A stretch of 59,945 bases of DNA from an uncultured Lachnospiraceae bacterium (GTDB lineage Bacteria; Bacillota; Clostridia; Lachnospirales; Lachnospiraceae): the NCBI GenBank assembly GCA_947626415.1, contig CANQSA010000014.1:1-59945 (forward strand), given 5' to 3'. The notes under the pieces were generated by a model. The model saw only the letters and a list, made by a program, of their open reading frames with translations. It was not told the origin of the DNA and did not search any database. Positions 9,256-18,619 of this stretch are shown piece after piece. The position numbers were made by a program, and so were the translations under genes. Positions within the stretch are counted from its first letter, which is position 1, and each line of letters begins with the position of its first letter.

Positions 9256-10299
9256 TTAATGCATCCACGGACTGGGAATAAACAGGGACTGGAATCGGTT
9301 GACCGCGTACTGGTCGCTCATACCGGCTATGTAATCACAGACCACCCGGGTATTGGGTTCTCCCTCCGCGATCAGACGCTGGTATTCTTCCGGCAAGGCG
9401 CGGATATTCCCCAGATAATATGCGTACATCTGGCTCAGCATTCCTTTCACCTTATATTCTTCACCTTTTGCGACCGGATTCGTATAAACATGCGCAAACA
9501 TAAACTCGCGCAGCTTCATCATCGCTTCGTAGATCTGCTCGGACATCTGGATCTCGTTTTTGCCGTCGCTTTGAATCACGATGTCATGGATCAGGGTATC
9601 CAGCCGTTCCTTTACGCTTTTCCCGAGAATGTCCGTAATCTCTTCCGGGATATCCGTCTCTTTTAAGATACCGCCCCGGATGGCATCGTCAATATCATGG
9701 TTGATATAGGCAATCTTATCGGAGAAGCGCACGATCCGGCCTTCCAGCGTGGACGGCAAAGTGCTTAAATGATGGTTCAGGATGCCGTCCCGCACTTCCC
9801 ATGTAAGGTTTAATCCCGCTCCATCCCGTTCCAGCCGGTCCACAATCCGGACACTTTGTTCACTGTGGCGAAATCCATCCTGACATACACTATCCAACGC
9901 CCGTTCTCCGGCATGTCCAAACGGAGTATGCCCCAGATCGTGCCCCAGCGCAATAGCTTCCGTCAGATCTTCATTGAGCAGCAGGGCTTTGGCAATACTG
10001 CGGGAAATCTGGGAAACCTCCAGCGTATGCGTAAGCCGGGTGCGGTAATGATCTCCCTGCGGCGCCAGAAACACCTGTGTCTTATGCTTCATCCGCCGAA
10101 ATGACTTACAATGCAGGATACGGTCCCGATCCCGCTGGTAGGCAGTCCGCATATCACATTCCGTCTCCGGCCGCAGACGTCCCTTCGACTCCCTGCTCTT
10201 TGCGGCAAAAGCGCTCAGGTTTTTCTCTTCCAATTCTTCGAGTCGTTCCCGGTAATTCACAAAAGCCTCCGATCGATGCTGTTTTGATTCTTCTTCCAT
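9256..10299 (-). CDS. dgt: dGTP triphosphohydrolase-like HD protein
   Basis: The 347-residue protein is an HD-domain enzyme of the Dgt/SAMHD1 type. It has the metal-binding residues in RTRLTHTLEVSQ and ALGHDLGHTPFGHAGE. Dgt-type enzymes split deoxynucleoside triphosphates into nucleoside and triphosphate. It is the first gene of the cluster with dnaG and rpoD, which fits a role in balancing dNTP pools at replication. The exact substrate cannot be read from sequence. Confidence 0.92.
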   Translation of the reverse strand: MEEESKQHRSEAFVNYRERLEELEEKNLSAFAAKSRESKGRLRPETECDMRTAYQRDRDRILHCKSFRRMKHKTQVFLAPQGDHYRTRLTHTLEVSQISRSIAKALLLNEDLTEAIALGHDLGHTPFGHAGERALDSVCQDGFRHSEQSVRIVDRLERDGAGLNLTWEVRDGILNHHLSTLPSTLEGRIVRFSDKIAYINHDIDDAIRGGILKETDIPEEITDILGKSVKERLDTLIHDIVIQSDGKNEIQMSEQIYEAMMKLREFMFAHVYTNPVAKGEEYKVKGMLSQMYAYYLGNIRALPEEYQRLIAEGEPNTRVVCDYIAGMSDQYAVNRFQSLFIPSPWMH

Positions 10300-10364
10300 T
10301 TTTTATTTCTGCGTCTGCTTCCTATTTCCTTTTTTTAATTTCAAAAACAATTTAGTTTTTCTGA

Positions 10365-10393
10365 TTGACGAGATATCAATTATTCGATATAAT
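10365..10393 (+). promoter_or_regulatory. Promoter of the arabinan unit
   Basis: TTGACG (10365-10370) and a perfect TATAAT (10388-10393) are 17 bases apart. The start would fall near 10400. The spacer and -10 contain the short inverted pair ATATC / GATAT. Confidence 0.8.
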
Positions 10394-10399
10394 GTTGAG

Positions 10400-10418
10400 G
10401 AAATTTGACGAAAATTTC
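10400..10418. promoter_or_regulatory. Candidate operator, 7-base inverted repeat
   Basis: GAAATTT-GACGA-AAATTTC is a perfect 7-base inverted repeat with a 5-base centre. It lies at the predicted transcription start of the arabinan unit, where a repressor would block RNA polymerase. No matching regulator gene is in the window, so the assignment is inference. Confidence 0.4.
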
Positions 10419-10450
10419 ATGTTCAATGCTTATCATTTACGGAGGGACTT

Positions 10451-11224
10451 ATGGAACGATTACAAGACACTCCTGCATCAGCTCAGGTTCTGGTCTTTCA
10501 CCCGAATACCGGATATTATTTCCTATTTGAAACTTATGGCAAACAGGGGCTGGATTCCCATATTTACGCCAGCAGGAGCAGATCGGAAGCCGGTCCTTTT
10601 ACAGATCGGATCCTGCTGCTTGCGCCGATGGAGCTTGGCACCGAATTTCGGTTTACGAGTTTTGCCTGCACCGCCGTTACGCAGCCGGACGCTTCTGCCG
10701 ACCGGTGGCTTATGCACTGTACGGCAACAGCAAGCAATACGCCTGCCGAACGATCGGTGACATTTCCGCTTTACTTTGATCCGGACGGATACCCTGTTGT
10801 TTTTCCCGCGGATACCGCCGGCGGTCCGATTCCCGTTTTACAGGATCTCACGGAAGAGATTGCGGTCGGAGAATATGATTATGTGGCGCTGACGCCGAAG
10901 CCGATCCCGGTCTGCGAGATCAGCTGCTCCCTGACGATTTTATCCCGAAGCCAGCGCGGCAAATTCAGCATGCATGACGACTGGGCGATTCCTCTGCCCG
11001 AAGAAGCCCGCGGCAGACTGGAGCTGGGCGGCTGTATGTGCGGCTGGTGGAACCGTACTTCCGACCATACGGTAACCTTCCGCTACTGTAATTATCAGGA
11101 GACCTGTTACGGGATCTGTCTCAATGACATCCGGTATCTGTCAGGCAGAAGCACAAAGGGGATCGTTTCCTTTGCCATGAAATTAACCGATTTCAATCCG
11201 GATAAACAAAATAACAATGAATGA
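10451..11224 (+). CDS. Half-length GH43-like protein, catalytic residues missing
   Basis: The 257-residue protein aligns with the C-terminal part of the arabinanase encoded next to it. GYYFLFETYG here matches GYYYLFVSYG there, SRSRSEAGPF matches GRSRNLTGPY, and LTEEIAVGEYDYVALTP matches VTEQDVMGEYDRIRLVP. It therefore carries roughly the second half of the five-bladed propeller and the C-terminal beta domain. The first blades, which hold the catalytic base and the pKa-setting aspartate, are absent. The position of the acid (Glu207 of the neighbour) is Ser10, and the GHNS metal-site histidine is not kept. A good promoter, a GGAGGG site and an intact frame argue against decay. A binding or regulatory role is possible; function unknown. 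Confidence 0.7.
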   Translation: MERLQDTPASAQVLVFHPNTGYYFLFETYGKQGLDSHIYASRSRSEAGPFTDRILLLAPMELGTEFRFTSFACTAVTQPDASADRWLMHCTATASNTPAERSVTFPLYFDPDGYPVVFPADTAGGPIPVLQDLTEEIAVGEYDYVALTPKPIPVCEISCSLTILSRSQRGKFSMHDDWAIPLPEEARGRLELGGCMCGWWNRTSDHTVTFRYCNYQETCYGICLNDIRYLSGRSTKGIVSFAMKLTDFNPDKQNNNE

Positions 11225-11243
11225 TAAAAGGAGGCTACACAGT

Positions 11244-12572
11244 ATGTCTGAATTATTCTATCCGCAGGAACCCACTCATCCTGTTCCAAAGCCGGTTTTT
11301 CAGCCGGGCGTCAGACCGGATGGTCCGCCGCCGGCCGCAAGCCTGTGGGGCGCGCATGATCCGGCGATCTACAAGGATCCGGTATCCGGCAGCTATTATA
11401 TCTATTGTACCGGCGCGATGTGCCACCGTTCCAACGACCTGATCAACTGGGAACGGATCGGCAAGGTTGTGGAAGAACCCCCGCAGGAATCCTTTGAATG
11501 GGTTGGCGGCAAAGCGATCTGGGCGCCGGATATCGTAAAGGTTGGCGACGAATACCGCCTGTACTGTTCCAATTCCAGTTGGGGCGTACGCCAGTCCTGC
11601 ATTTTCCTGGCAGTTGCCGATAATGCGGAAGGACCTTTTATCCCCCGCGGCTGTGTATTAAAGACCAGCGATCAGGTACCGGTCAACGGGATCGACGCAA
11701 ATATCATGGAGGATGTGGAATCCGGAGAGCAATATATGATCTACGGCTCCTTCTGGGGCGGCATCCATATTTTAAAGCTGAACAAAGAAACCGGACTGGC
11801 TGCGGAAGAAGGCATCGGAACCTGTATTGCCTGCCGTCCCCGCTGGGCCGACTGCGCGATCGAAGGCCCTTATGTCCGCTACAATGAAGAAACCGGCTAC
11901 TACTATTTATTCGTATCTTATGGTTCTTTAAATAATGATTACAACATCCGGGTAGGCCGAAGCAGGAATCTGACCGGTCCTTACTATGACCACAACGGCC
12001 GCTGCATGACGGATACCGAAGACTACACCAACGAAGTCGGCTATCTGCTTCACTGCGGTTATCAGTTCGACGACGCACAGCCCTGGATGGCGCCGGGTCA
12101 TAACTCTGTTCTGCATGACACAGACGGCAAATGGTATCTGATCTGCCATATCCGTCCGCGCAGCTTCCACAGACCGGATATGTCCACCATGCACTGCCAT
12201 CAGATGTTCTGGAGCGAAGACGGCTGGCCGTATCTGAATCCCTGCGAGTACGCAGGCGAACAAATGGCCGCTTCCGTTACCGAGCAGGACGTTATGGGTG
12301 AATACGACCGGATCAGACTGGTACCCACTATTCCGCAGGGAATCACCGCCTCCGTCATGATGAAGCTGCTTCCTTACGGCAGACTGGAGATCATGTCGTT
12401 GGTCGGAACTTGGAAGGTAGTAGAGCCTGATACGGTGGAACTCCATTTCGGCGATATCACAGAACGCTGCAAGGTAATCCCTTCCTGGGATTACGACACC
12501 TGGCGTCCCTGCCTTGCGCTTGCCGGTATGGATCAAAACCACATCGGCGTATGGGCAAAGAAAACCCTGTGA
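11244..12572 (+). CDS. GH43 arabinan endo-1,5-alpha-L-arabinosidase-like hydrolase
   Basis: This 442-residue protein is a five-bladed propeller glycosidase of family GH43 with a C-terminal beta domain. The three carboxylates expected of the family are visible: Asp39 in AHDPAIY (base), Asp151 in GIDANIM (pKa modulator) and Glu207 in EGPYV (acid). The metal-site histidine is His286 in PGHNSV. There is no signal peptide, so it should act in the cytoplasm on imported arabino-oligosaccharides. I chose ATG 11244 because AAAAGGAGG ends nine bases before it; an ATG at 11217 overlaps the end of the preceding gene and lacks such a site. Confidence 0.85.
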   Translation: MSELFYPQEPTHPVPKPVFQPGVRPDGPPPAASLWGAHDPAIYKDPVSGSYYIYCTGAMCHRSNDLINWERIGKVVEEPPQESFEWVGGKAIWAPDIVKVGDEYRLYCSNSSWGVRQSCIFLAVADNAEGPFIPRGCVLKTSDQVPVNGIDANIMEDVESGEQYMIYGSFWGGIHILKLNKETGLAAEEGIGTCIACRPRWADCAIEGPYVRYNEETGYYYLFVSYGSLNNDYNIRVGRSRNLTGPYYDHNGRCMTDTEDYTNEVGYLLHCGYQFDDAQPWMAPGHNSVLHDTDGKWYLICHIRPRSFHRPDMSTMHCHQMFWSEDGWPYLNPCEYAGEQMAASVTEQDVMGEYDRIRLVPTIPQGITASVMMKLLPYGRLEIMSLVGTWKVVEPDTVELHFGDITERCKVIPSWDYDTWRPCLALAGMDQNHIGVWAKKTL

Positions 12573-12621
12573 AGATAAATAAACTAAGATGAAATAAACT
12601 GCAAACGGAATTGCGAATCAA

Positions 12622-12694
12622 AACAGCCTGCGCTGCTATATTCCGGACCAACGGATTTCTTCGTCGTTGGAAAGAATATACAGCGCAGGCTGTT
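12622..12694. terminator. Long hairpin between convergent genes
   Basis: AACAGCCTGCGCTG plus TATATTC at 12622-12643 pairs with GAATATACAGCGCAGGCTGTT at 12674-12694 with one bulged base. An inner stem CCAACG / CGTTGG (12648-12653, 12665-12670) extends it. On the minus strand a short T4 follows, so it could end ilvC transcripts. The stem is much longer than a usual terminator. Confidence 0.6.
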
Positions 12695-12736
12695 ATCATA
12701 ATTATAATAAGATTCTGTAATCGCCTTTTGATCGAA

Positions 12737-13789
<1,053 letters not shown>

Positions 13790-13794
13790 TTAAT

Positions 13795-13810
13795 ACTACA
13801 TATATGTAGT
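13795..13810. repeat. 16-base perfect palindrome between ilvN and ilvC
   Basis: The sequence ACTACATATATGTAGT is a perfect palindrome lying just past the ilvN stop. It could be a protein-binding site or an RNA processing stem. Without a loop it would make a poor RNA hairpin. Confidence 0.6.
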
Positions 13811-13812
13811 GA

Positions 13813-14325
13813 TTAGCCTAAGCATTCCAGGCAGTCCGCCATCGCGTCCGCCGTACCGCGTGTCAGACCTGTGATGCCGGTCCGCACGATCTCTTTAATT
13901 TCAAATCCTTCCAGCAGATCGATAAACGGATCTACTTTATTATTCCCGATCAGGGCAAGCATCATAGAATCCCTGGAAACATCTACGATCTGCGCACGGA
14001 AAATATCCGCGATCGCGATTACCTGCTGCCGCTCCTCCGGCTTCGCGCTTACCTTAACCAATACCAGCTCCCGGCACACTGAAGTTCCGGGTGCCAGTTC
14101 TATGATCTCAATGACATCTTCTAATTTGTTGATCTGCTTTACGATCTGCTCCAGTACCTCATCATCGCCCTGGACCACAATCGTCATACGGGAAATCTTC
14201 GGGTTCTCCGTCTCGCCTACTGTCAGGCTGTCAATATTATACCCACGTCTGCTGAATAACCCGGCGACCCGGTTCAAAACACCGGAGGTATTCTCTACTA
14301 AAACAGATAATATCTTTTTCTTCAT
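13813..14325 (-). CDS. ilvN: Acetolactate synthase small (regulatory) subunit
   Basis: The 170-residue protein starts with an ACT domain (LSVLVENTSGVLNRVAGLFSRRGYNIDSLTVGET in outline, residues 5-38) that binds valine in this family. The C-terminal half is the typical ALS_ss_C domain. The catalytic subunit ilvB is not in this window, neither upstream nor downstream, so the small subunit is paired here only with ilvC. AAAGGTGG precedes the ATG. The promoter lies in the tail of the upstream phosphotransferase gene. Confidence 0.95.
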   Translation of the reverse strand: MKKKILSVLVENTSGVLNRVAGLFSRRGYNIDSLTVGETENPKISRMTIVVQGDDEVLEQIVKQINKLEDVIEIIELAPGTSVCRELVLVKVSAKPEERQQVIAIADIFRAQIVDVSRDSMMLALIGNNKVDPFIDLLEGFEIKEIVRTGITGLTRGTADAMADCLECLG

Positions 14326-14373
14326 CCGGCATCCACCTTTCTAAAAATCTTTCTGTAATAAAAGCTATGTAAT

Positions 14374-14402
14374 AGTTTAACCATTTCTCCCGGATTTGTC
14401 AA
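14374..14402 (-). promoter_or_regulatory. ilvNC promoter inside the upstream gene
   Basis: TTGACA (14402-14397) and TAAACT (14379-14374) are 17 bases apart. The promoter overlaps the last eight codons and stop of the preceding gene. The leader to ilvN is only about 42 bases, too short for a T-box or peptide attenuator. Confidence 0.7.
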
Positions 14403-16476
14403 GAACATGTGCGTAATAATCATAATCGATGATACTGGCAGAAATACTGAATTTATTGTTTACAATCTTATTGATCCTGGACACATAATCATCGGTCACT
14501 TTCTTGCCCGGAAAGGCCGTTACTTTGCCGTTGGCCGCGTTATACTCGCAGCGGTCCGTGATCCAGCTTCGGTTGTTAAAGATCAACAGCGGATCGGAAT
14601 CCGACAGAATATCCTTCCCCATCAGCAGCCGGGAATCATATTCCAGTCCCAGCAGATTGGTTACGGTAGGCAAAATGTCGAGGCTGGAACAGTACTTGGA
14701 AACATGGATCGGTTCTTCCATAGACGGGGAATAGATGATCAGGTTGCTGCGGTACATTTCCAGCGTGCCCTCAATCTTCTTTCCCGCCAGCTTATCCAGC
14801 GTCCCCGGCACCGCGCCCGCGAAATAATCGTCGACCAGCCCATACGGATAGTGATCTCCGTTGATCACGATTAGCGTCTTATCCGCCTTTCCCGCTTTTT
14901 CAAGCCGTTCGAGCAGATATGCCATGGCTTTATCCAGTTCCGCGTTGCAGGCAATATAAGCCTTCACATTTTCCGGATAATCCAGATCTTCTACCAGCGC
15001 CTTATTTTGATTGGAGATATAATTTCCTGTGAAGTTATAGACCAGATGACCGCTGACCGTCATATAATAGGCGTGGAACCGGTCTTCTTTGATATAATCG
15101 TCTACAGAAGCCTTCATCATCTCCAGATCCGACTCCGGCCAGGTAGACGGAATCTCAAGTCCGTTCCCCACCGCTTTAAAGGTATAACCCATATTGGGAT
15201 GCGAACTGTCCCTGCCGTAATAGGTATAAGAATGATCATGGTATGCCATCGGCTTAATTCCCAGGGCTTCAAACTGTCTGCCAAAGGTAAAGGGCAGATA
15301 GATCCCATTCAGACCGGTAGTTTCAAAGCTCCAGCAGCCGGACTTCGGGATCAGGCCGGTACAGGTTACATACTCTCCGTCGCTGGTGCTGACGCCCCAG
15401 ACCGGATTATAGAAATTCTCAAATACAAAGCCTTCATTTACCATTTTATACAGCGTAGGCGTTGCTTTCGGGTCCACAGCCCATTTGGAAAATCCTTCCG
15501 CGCAGATATAAATCAGATTGTACCCTTCAAACATACCGGTATACTCGTTTTTATTCGTAGGCGTAACCGTCTGAAAATACTCATGCATGGTGCGGATCGT
15601 CTGATTTTTTTCTTTTGCGATCAGCTGATCAAAATCAATATCCATCACATTGGGAGAAGTATCTACAGGCGGCTCCGTTTCCGGCTCCGTGGTTGTTTCT
15701 GCAGTCGTCTCCGTTTCCTTTGCGGCCGTCGTTTCCTCCGGGGTCGTTTCCGTTACCGCTTCTCCTTCCGGTTCCGTTTCCTGTTCCGCGCCCAAGTCCA
15801 ATCCTGCCAGTTCCGTTTTGCCGTCATTGAAAATCACATGCTCCAGATCCAGACGCATGGTCGTCAAAACACCCAGTTTCTGCATAGACAGTTCACTGCT
15901 GATCGTTTTATAATACAGGTCATACGGAGAATAGAGCTCAGTTCCCCCGATCTGAAGCGTCAGCACTGCCGCCAGATAACAGATCACGGCAATAACAGCC
16001 AGGATTGCGCTCTGCAGCCATTTTTCCCGTTCAAACTGAACAAACTTTCCGCAAAAAACAGCCAGCAGCACGACCGGAAGCACAAGCAATAGCAGCTTCC
16101 ACCAGTTCCCCACGACCGCGGACCAGACCACATCCGCGAAATCCAATGCCTGCCCACCGCCTCTTTTTATGGAATAAACAGACAAAAACACATTGAATAT
16201 ACTGTAGTAGATCAGCTGCGCCACAAACAGTACGCACAGCAGGATCTGCAGCACGGTAAACGCGATCCGGTTCCCCACGCGCGGAAACAAACGGCAGAGC
16301 AGTCCCAGGACAGCCGCCGGGCAAAGCGTATGCATCATGATAAATAAAAATTCCCATTTTACCGTTTCAAAGATCAAGAGCTGAAACAGCAGCTCCCAGT
16401 AAAGCATTACCAGAAAGAACACAATAGCCGGGTGCAGTTTTCTGAATCGAATTTTCTTTTCTTTTGTTTCTTCCAT
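14377..16476 (-). CDS. LTA synthase-family sulfatase-fold phosphotransferase
   Basis: The 699-residue protein has about five membrane helices in residues 15-200, a long Thr/Glu-rich linker (about 230-280) and an extracellular sulfatase-fold domain to the end. GVSTSDGEY resembles the catalytic threonine segment of LtaS, and INGDHYPYGL and HDHSYTYYGR are likely metal ligands. LtaS-type enzymes move glycerol phosphate from phosphatidylglycerol onto a growing polymer outside the membrane. Whether this one makes lipoteichoic acid or decorates another glycan cannot be decided. The linker is longer and more acidic than in typical LtaS. Confidence 0.85.
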   Translation of the reverse strand: MEETKEKKIRFRKLHPAIVFFLVMLYWELLFQLLIFETVKWEFLFIMMHTLCPAAVLGLLCRLFPRVGNRIAFTVLQILLCVLFVAQLIYYSIFNVFLSVYSIKRGGGQALDFADVVWSAVVGNWWKLLLLVLPVVLLAVFCGKFVQFEREKWLQSAILAVIAVICYLAAVLTLQIGGTELYSPYDLYYKTISSELSMQKLGVLTTMRLDLEHVIFNDGKTELAGLDLGAEQETEPEGEAVTETTPEETTAAKETETTAETTTEPETEPPVDTSPNVMDIDFDQLIAKEKNQTIRTMHEYFQTVTPTNKNEYTGMFEGYNLIYICAEGFSKWAVDPKATPTLYKMVNEGFVFENFYNPVWGVSTSDGEYVTCTGLIPKSGCWSFETTGLNGIYLPFTFGRQFEALGIKPMAYHDHSYTYYGRDSSHPNMGYTFKAVGNGLEIPSTWPESDLEMMKASVDDYIKEDRFHAYYMTVSGHLVYNFTGNYISNQNKALVEDLDYPENVKAYIACNAELDKAMAYLLERLEKAGKADKTLIVINGDHYPYGLVDDYFAGAVPGTLDKLAGKKIEGTLEMYRSNLIIYSPSMEEPIHVSKYCSSLDILPTVTNLLGLEYDSRLLMGKDILSDSDPLLIFNNRSWITDRCEYNAANGKVTAFPGKKVTDDYVSRINKIVNNKFSISASIIDYDYYAHVLDKSGRNG

Positions 16477-16508
16477 CTTTTATCCCTCGTACTTCTTCTG
16501 TGAAATCA

Positions 16509-18542
16509 TTACGATTCCAACGCAAACATATATAGTTCATGCAGAGCGCGGGTCGCGGCAATATACTTTGCCTGCCGGTATAACGGCGTGTCCGTATCCT
16601 GCTCATATATGGCAAATACCTGATCGAATTCCAGTCCTTTTGCCAGATAAAACGTCGTCACGGTGATCCCACTCTGAAACCTGCTGCTGTTCTTATCCAG
16701 ATAGTGTACCGGATACGCTTTCACGCGCGCGGCCAGCCACTCATATGCCATCCACGCCTCCGCAGCGCTCATACAGATGACCGCCATAGTCTCGTAGTTT
16801 TTCACCCGCTCTATGACTTCCGCAAGCGCTTCTTCCATCGTGGAGAATCGCAGTTCGACCGGCTCTGCGCCATGCCGCTTCAGCAATTCGATCTCCGTAT
16901 TTCCGATCAGAGAATTGGCGTACCGACCGATCTCATAGGTATTCCGGTAGCTCTTCCGCATAGAAATAAACGAAAGATCCTTTCCGAATATTTTCGGCAG
17001 GAATGTGGTAACATCCTGCATTTCTCCGTCTATTGTCTGCGCGAAATCGCCCAGGATCGTCATTTTACAGGAAAACAGCTTATCGATCACGAGATACTGC
17101 AGATAAGAATAATCCTGCATCTCATCGATCACCAGATGCCGGATCCGCTGCCGCTTTCTTACCGTTTCCAACTGATATTTCATATACAGCATGGGCCAGA
17201 CATCCTCATAGGGGATCTTCCGCTCCTCCTTTGCCTGATCCGGCAGCGTCTGCAGACCTTCCCGCTCCAGAAACCGGTTATAAAGTTCATACAGATCCCT
17301 GGTACGGTACAGCCCCATAAAAAGCTCCCGGATAAAATATAATTCTTCTTCATTAAAATCCCGGCCGGTCAGCGTTTCCGTCTCATCTACCGCATAATCC
17401 ATCACCATTTTCATTCTGGACAACAGCGGCGTCTCCGGAAATTTCTCATAGAATAATCTGCAGATCTTCTCTTTGCTGATCGAAAGCTTTTGATAGGACA
17501 CGTCCCGGAAATCTACCAGGTCGCTCTCCAGTTCCAGTACGAAGCGGTTGATTGCTTCCGCGAATGCTCTGGAGCCTTTGTAATGATACCGTTCTTCATA
17601 AGCGGGCTCCTGCGCCAGCATCGCTTCAATCGCGTCATATTTATCCTCGCAGTCTTCCGCGACATCCTTCAGCTCTTTATAAGCAAACAGATCAAAACTC
17701 ATTTCATTGACATTTTCCTCACCAAGCTCCGGCAGAATCCGGGAAATGTAGTCGGCAAAAACCCCGTTCGGCGTCAGTACCAGCACATTGGACGCCTGCA
17801 GCTGATTTCGGTCATGATAGAGCAGATACGCGATTCGATGCAGAGCGATTGAAGTCTTCCCGCTTCCCGCGGCTCCCTGCACCACCAGGATACGATCCTT
17901 CGTATTCCGGATGATCCGGTTCTGTTCCCGCTGGATCGTCCGGACAATGTTTTTTAATTTTACATCACTATTGCTGCCCAGCTCCGCTTTCAGAATATCG
18001 TCATCGATCTTAATATCGCTCTCAAAGGCATAAAGTAATTTTCCGTGTTTGATCTGATACTGCCGTTTGGAAGTGATCTCACCGGTCACCGTTCCACCCG
18101 GTGTCTCAAATTCAGCCGGTCCCTTATCGTAATCATAGAACAGGCCGGAAACCGGCGCCCGCCAGTCAAAGATCAGCGGAACCGCCCCTGCCTGTCTGGC
18201 AAAATTGGCAATCCCGATATAATAGGACTCCGGCGCGCTTTCTCCCGCATACCGGAAATCCACTCTGGCAAAATACGGCGAGTCCAGCATCCTGCGCAGA
18301 CGGTGGCGGATCAGACGCTGTTCTTCATTGGCGTTGACCTGCGACAGCAGCGCCTGCTGATTATCGTAATTCTCATACCCATACTCGTCCATCTCCGTAT
18401 AATTCTCCCAGTAATAGGTATGCATATTCTCTATTTCCTGGTCGCCGGCTATGATCGCCGTTTCTACCGTATCCAGTTTTTCCCGAATCTGCCGCAGAAG
18501 CTCCTCCAGATGTCTCTGTTCTTCCATCATTGCTGAATCCAT
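16509..18542 (-). CDS. helD: HelD-type UvrD/Rep-like helicase
   Basis: This is a 677-residue superfamily 1 ATPase of the HelD class, which in Bacillus frees stalled RNA polymerase from nucleic acid. An N-terminal coiled coil (about 5-40) precedes the P-loop VVQGAAGSGKTSIALHR, and the later motif VIDEMQDYSYLQY and the terminal TTFYLAKGLEFDQV are present. I chose ATG 18542, since GGAG stands about six bases upstream; a TTG 36 bases earlier has no good site. The upstream neighbour is an orphan integrase whose 3' end overlaps this gene's promoter. Confidence 0.88.
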   Translation of the reverse strand: MDSAMMEEQRHLEELLRQIREKLDTVETAIIAGDQEIENMHTYYWENYTEMDEYGYENYDNQQALLSQVNANEEQRLIRHRLRRMLDSPYFARVDFRYAGESAPESYYIGIANFARQAGAVPLIFDWRAPVSGLFYDYDKGPAEFETPGGTVTGEITSKRQYQIKHGKLLYAFESDIKIDDDILKAELGSNSDVKLKNIVRTIQREQNRIIRNTKDRILVVQGAAGSGKTSIALHRIAYLLYHDRNQLQASNVLVLTPNGVFADYISRILPELGEENVNEMSFDLFAYKELKDVAEDCEDKYDAIEAMLAQEPAYEERYHYKGSRAFAEAINRFVLELESDLVDFRDVSYQKLSISKEKICRLFYEKFPETPLLSRMKMVMDYAVDETETLTGRDFNEEELYFIRELFMGLYRTRDLYELYNRFLEREGLQTLPDQAKEERKIPYEDVWPMLYMKYQLETVRKRQRIRHLVIDEMQDYSYLQYLVIDKLFSCKMTILGDFAQTIDGEMQDVTTFLPKIFGKDLSFISMRKSYRNTYEIGRYANSLIGNTEIELLKRHGAEPVELRFSTMEEALAEVIERVKNYETMAVICMSAAEAWMAYEWLAARVKAYPVHYLDKNSSRFQSGITVTTFYLAKGLEFDQVFAIYEQDTDTPLYRQAKYIAATRALHELYMFALES

Positions 18543-18590
18543 AGCATTCTCCGATTCCCGTAATTTCAGTTTCCTCAAACCGATTTTATT

Positions 18591-18619
18591 ATTATATCAC
18601 TTTTGGCAGTGAGGCTCAA
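18591..18619 (-). promoter_or_regulatory. helD promoter
   Basis: TTGAGC (18619-18614) and a perfect TATAAT (18596-18591) are 17 bases apart, with TGA before the -10. The -35 overlaps the stop codon of the integrase gene. Confidence 0.7.

Noticed and set aside
10300-10450. Possible lost N-terminal half of the short GH43-like protein
   Set aside because: The stretch holds only the promoter, an inverted repeat and the ribosome binding site; no frame continues the propeller.
14326-14376. T-box or leader-peptide attenuator before ilvN
   Set aside because: The leader is about 42 bases, with no terminator stem and no T-box core sequence.
15007-16092. Long open frame on the plus strand opposite the LTA synthase-like gene
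   Set aside because: It is antisense to a clear protein, has no ribosome binding site and a composition rich in Arg, His and Phe typical of a shadow frame.
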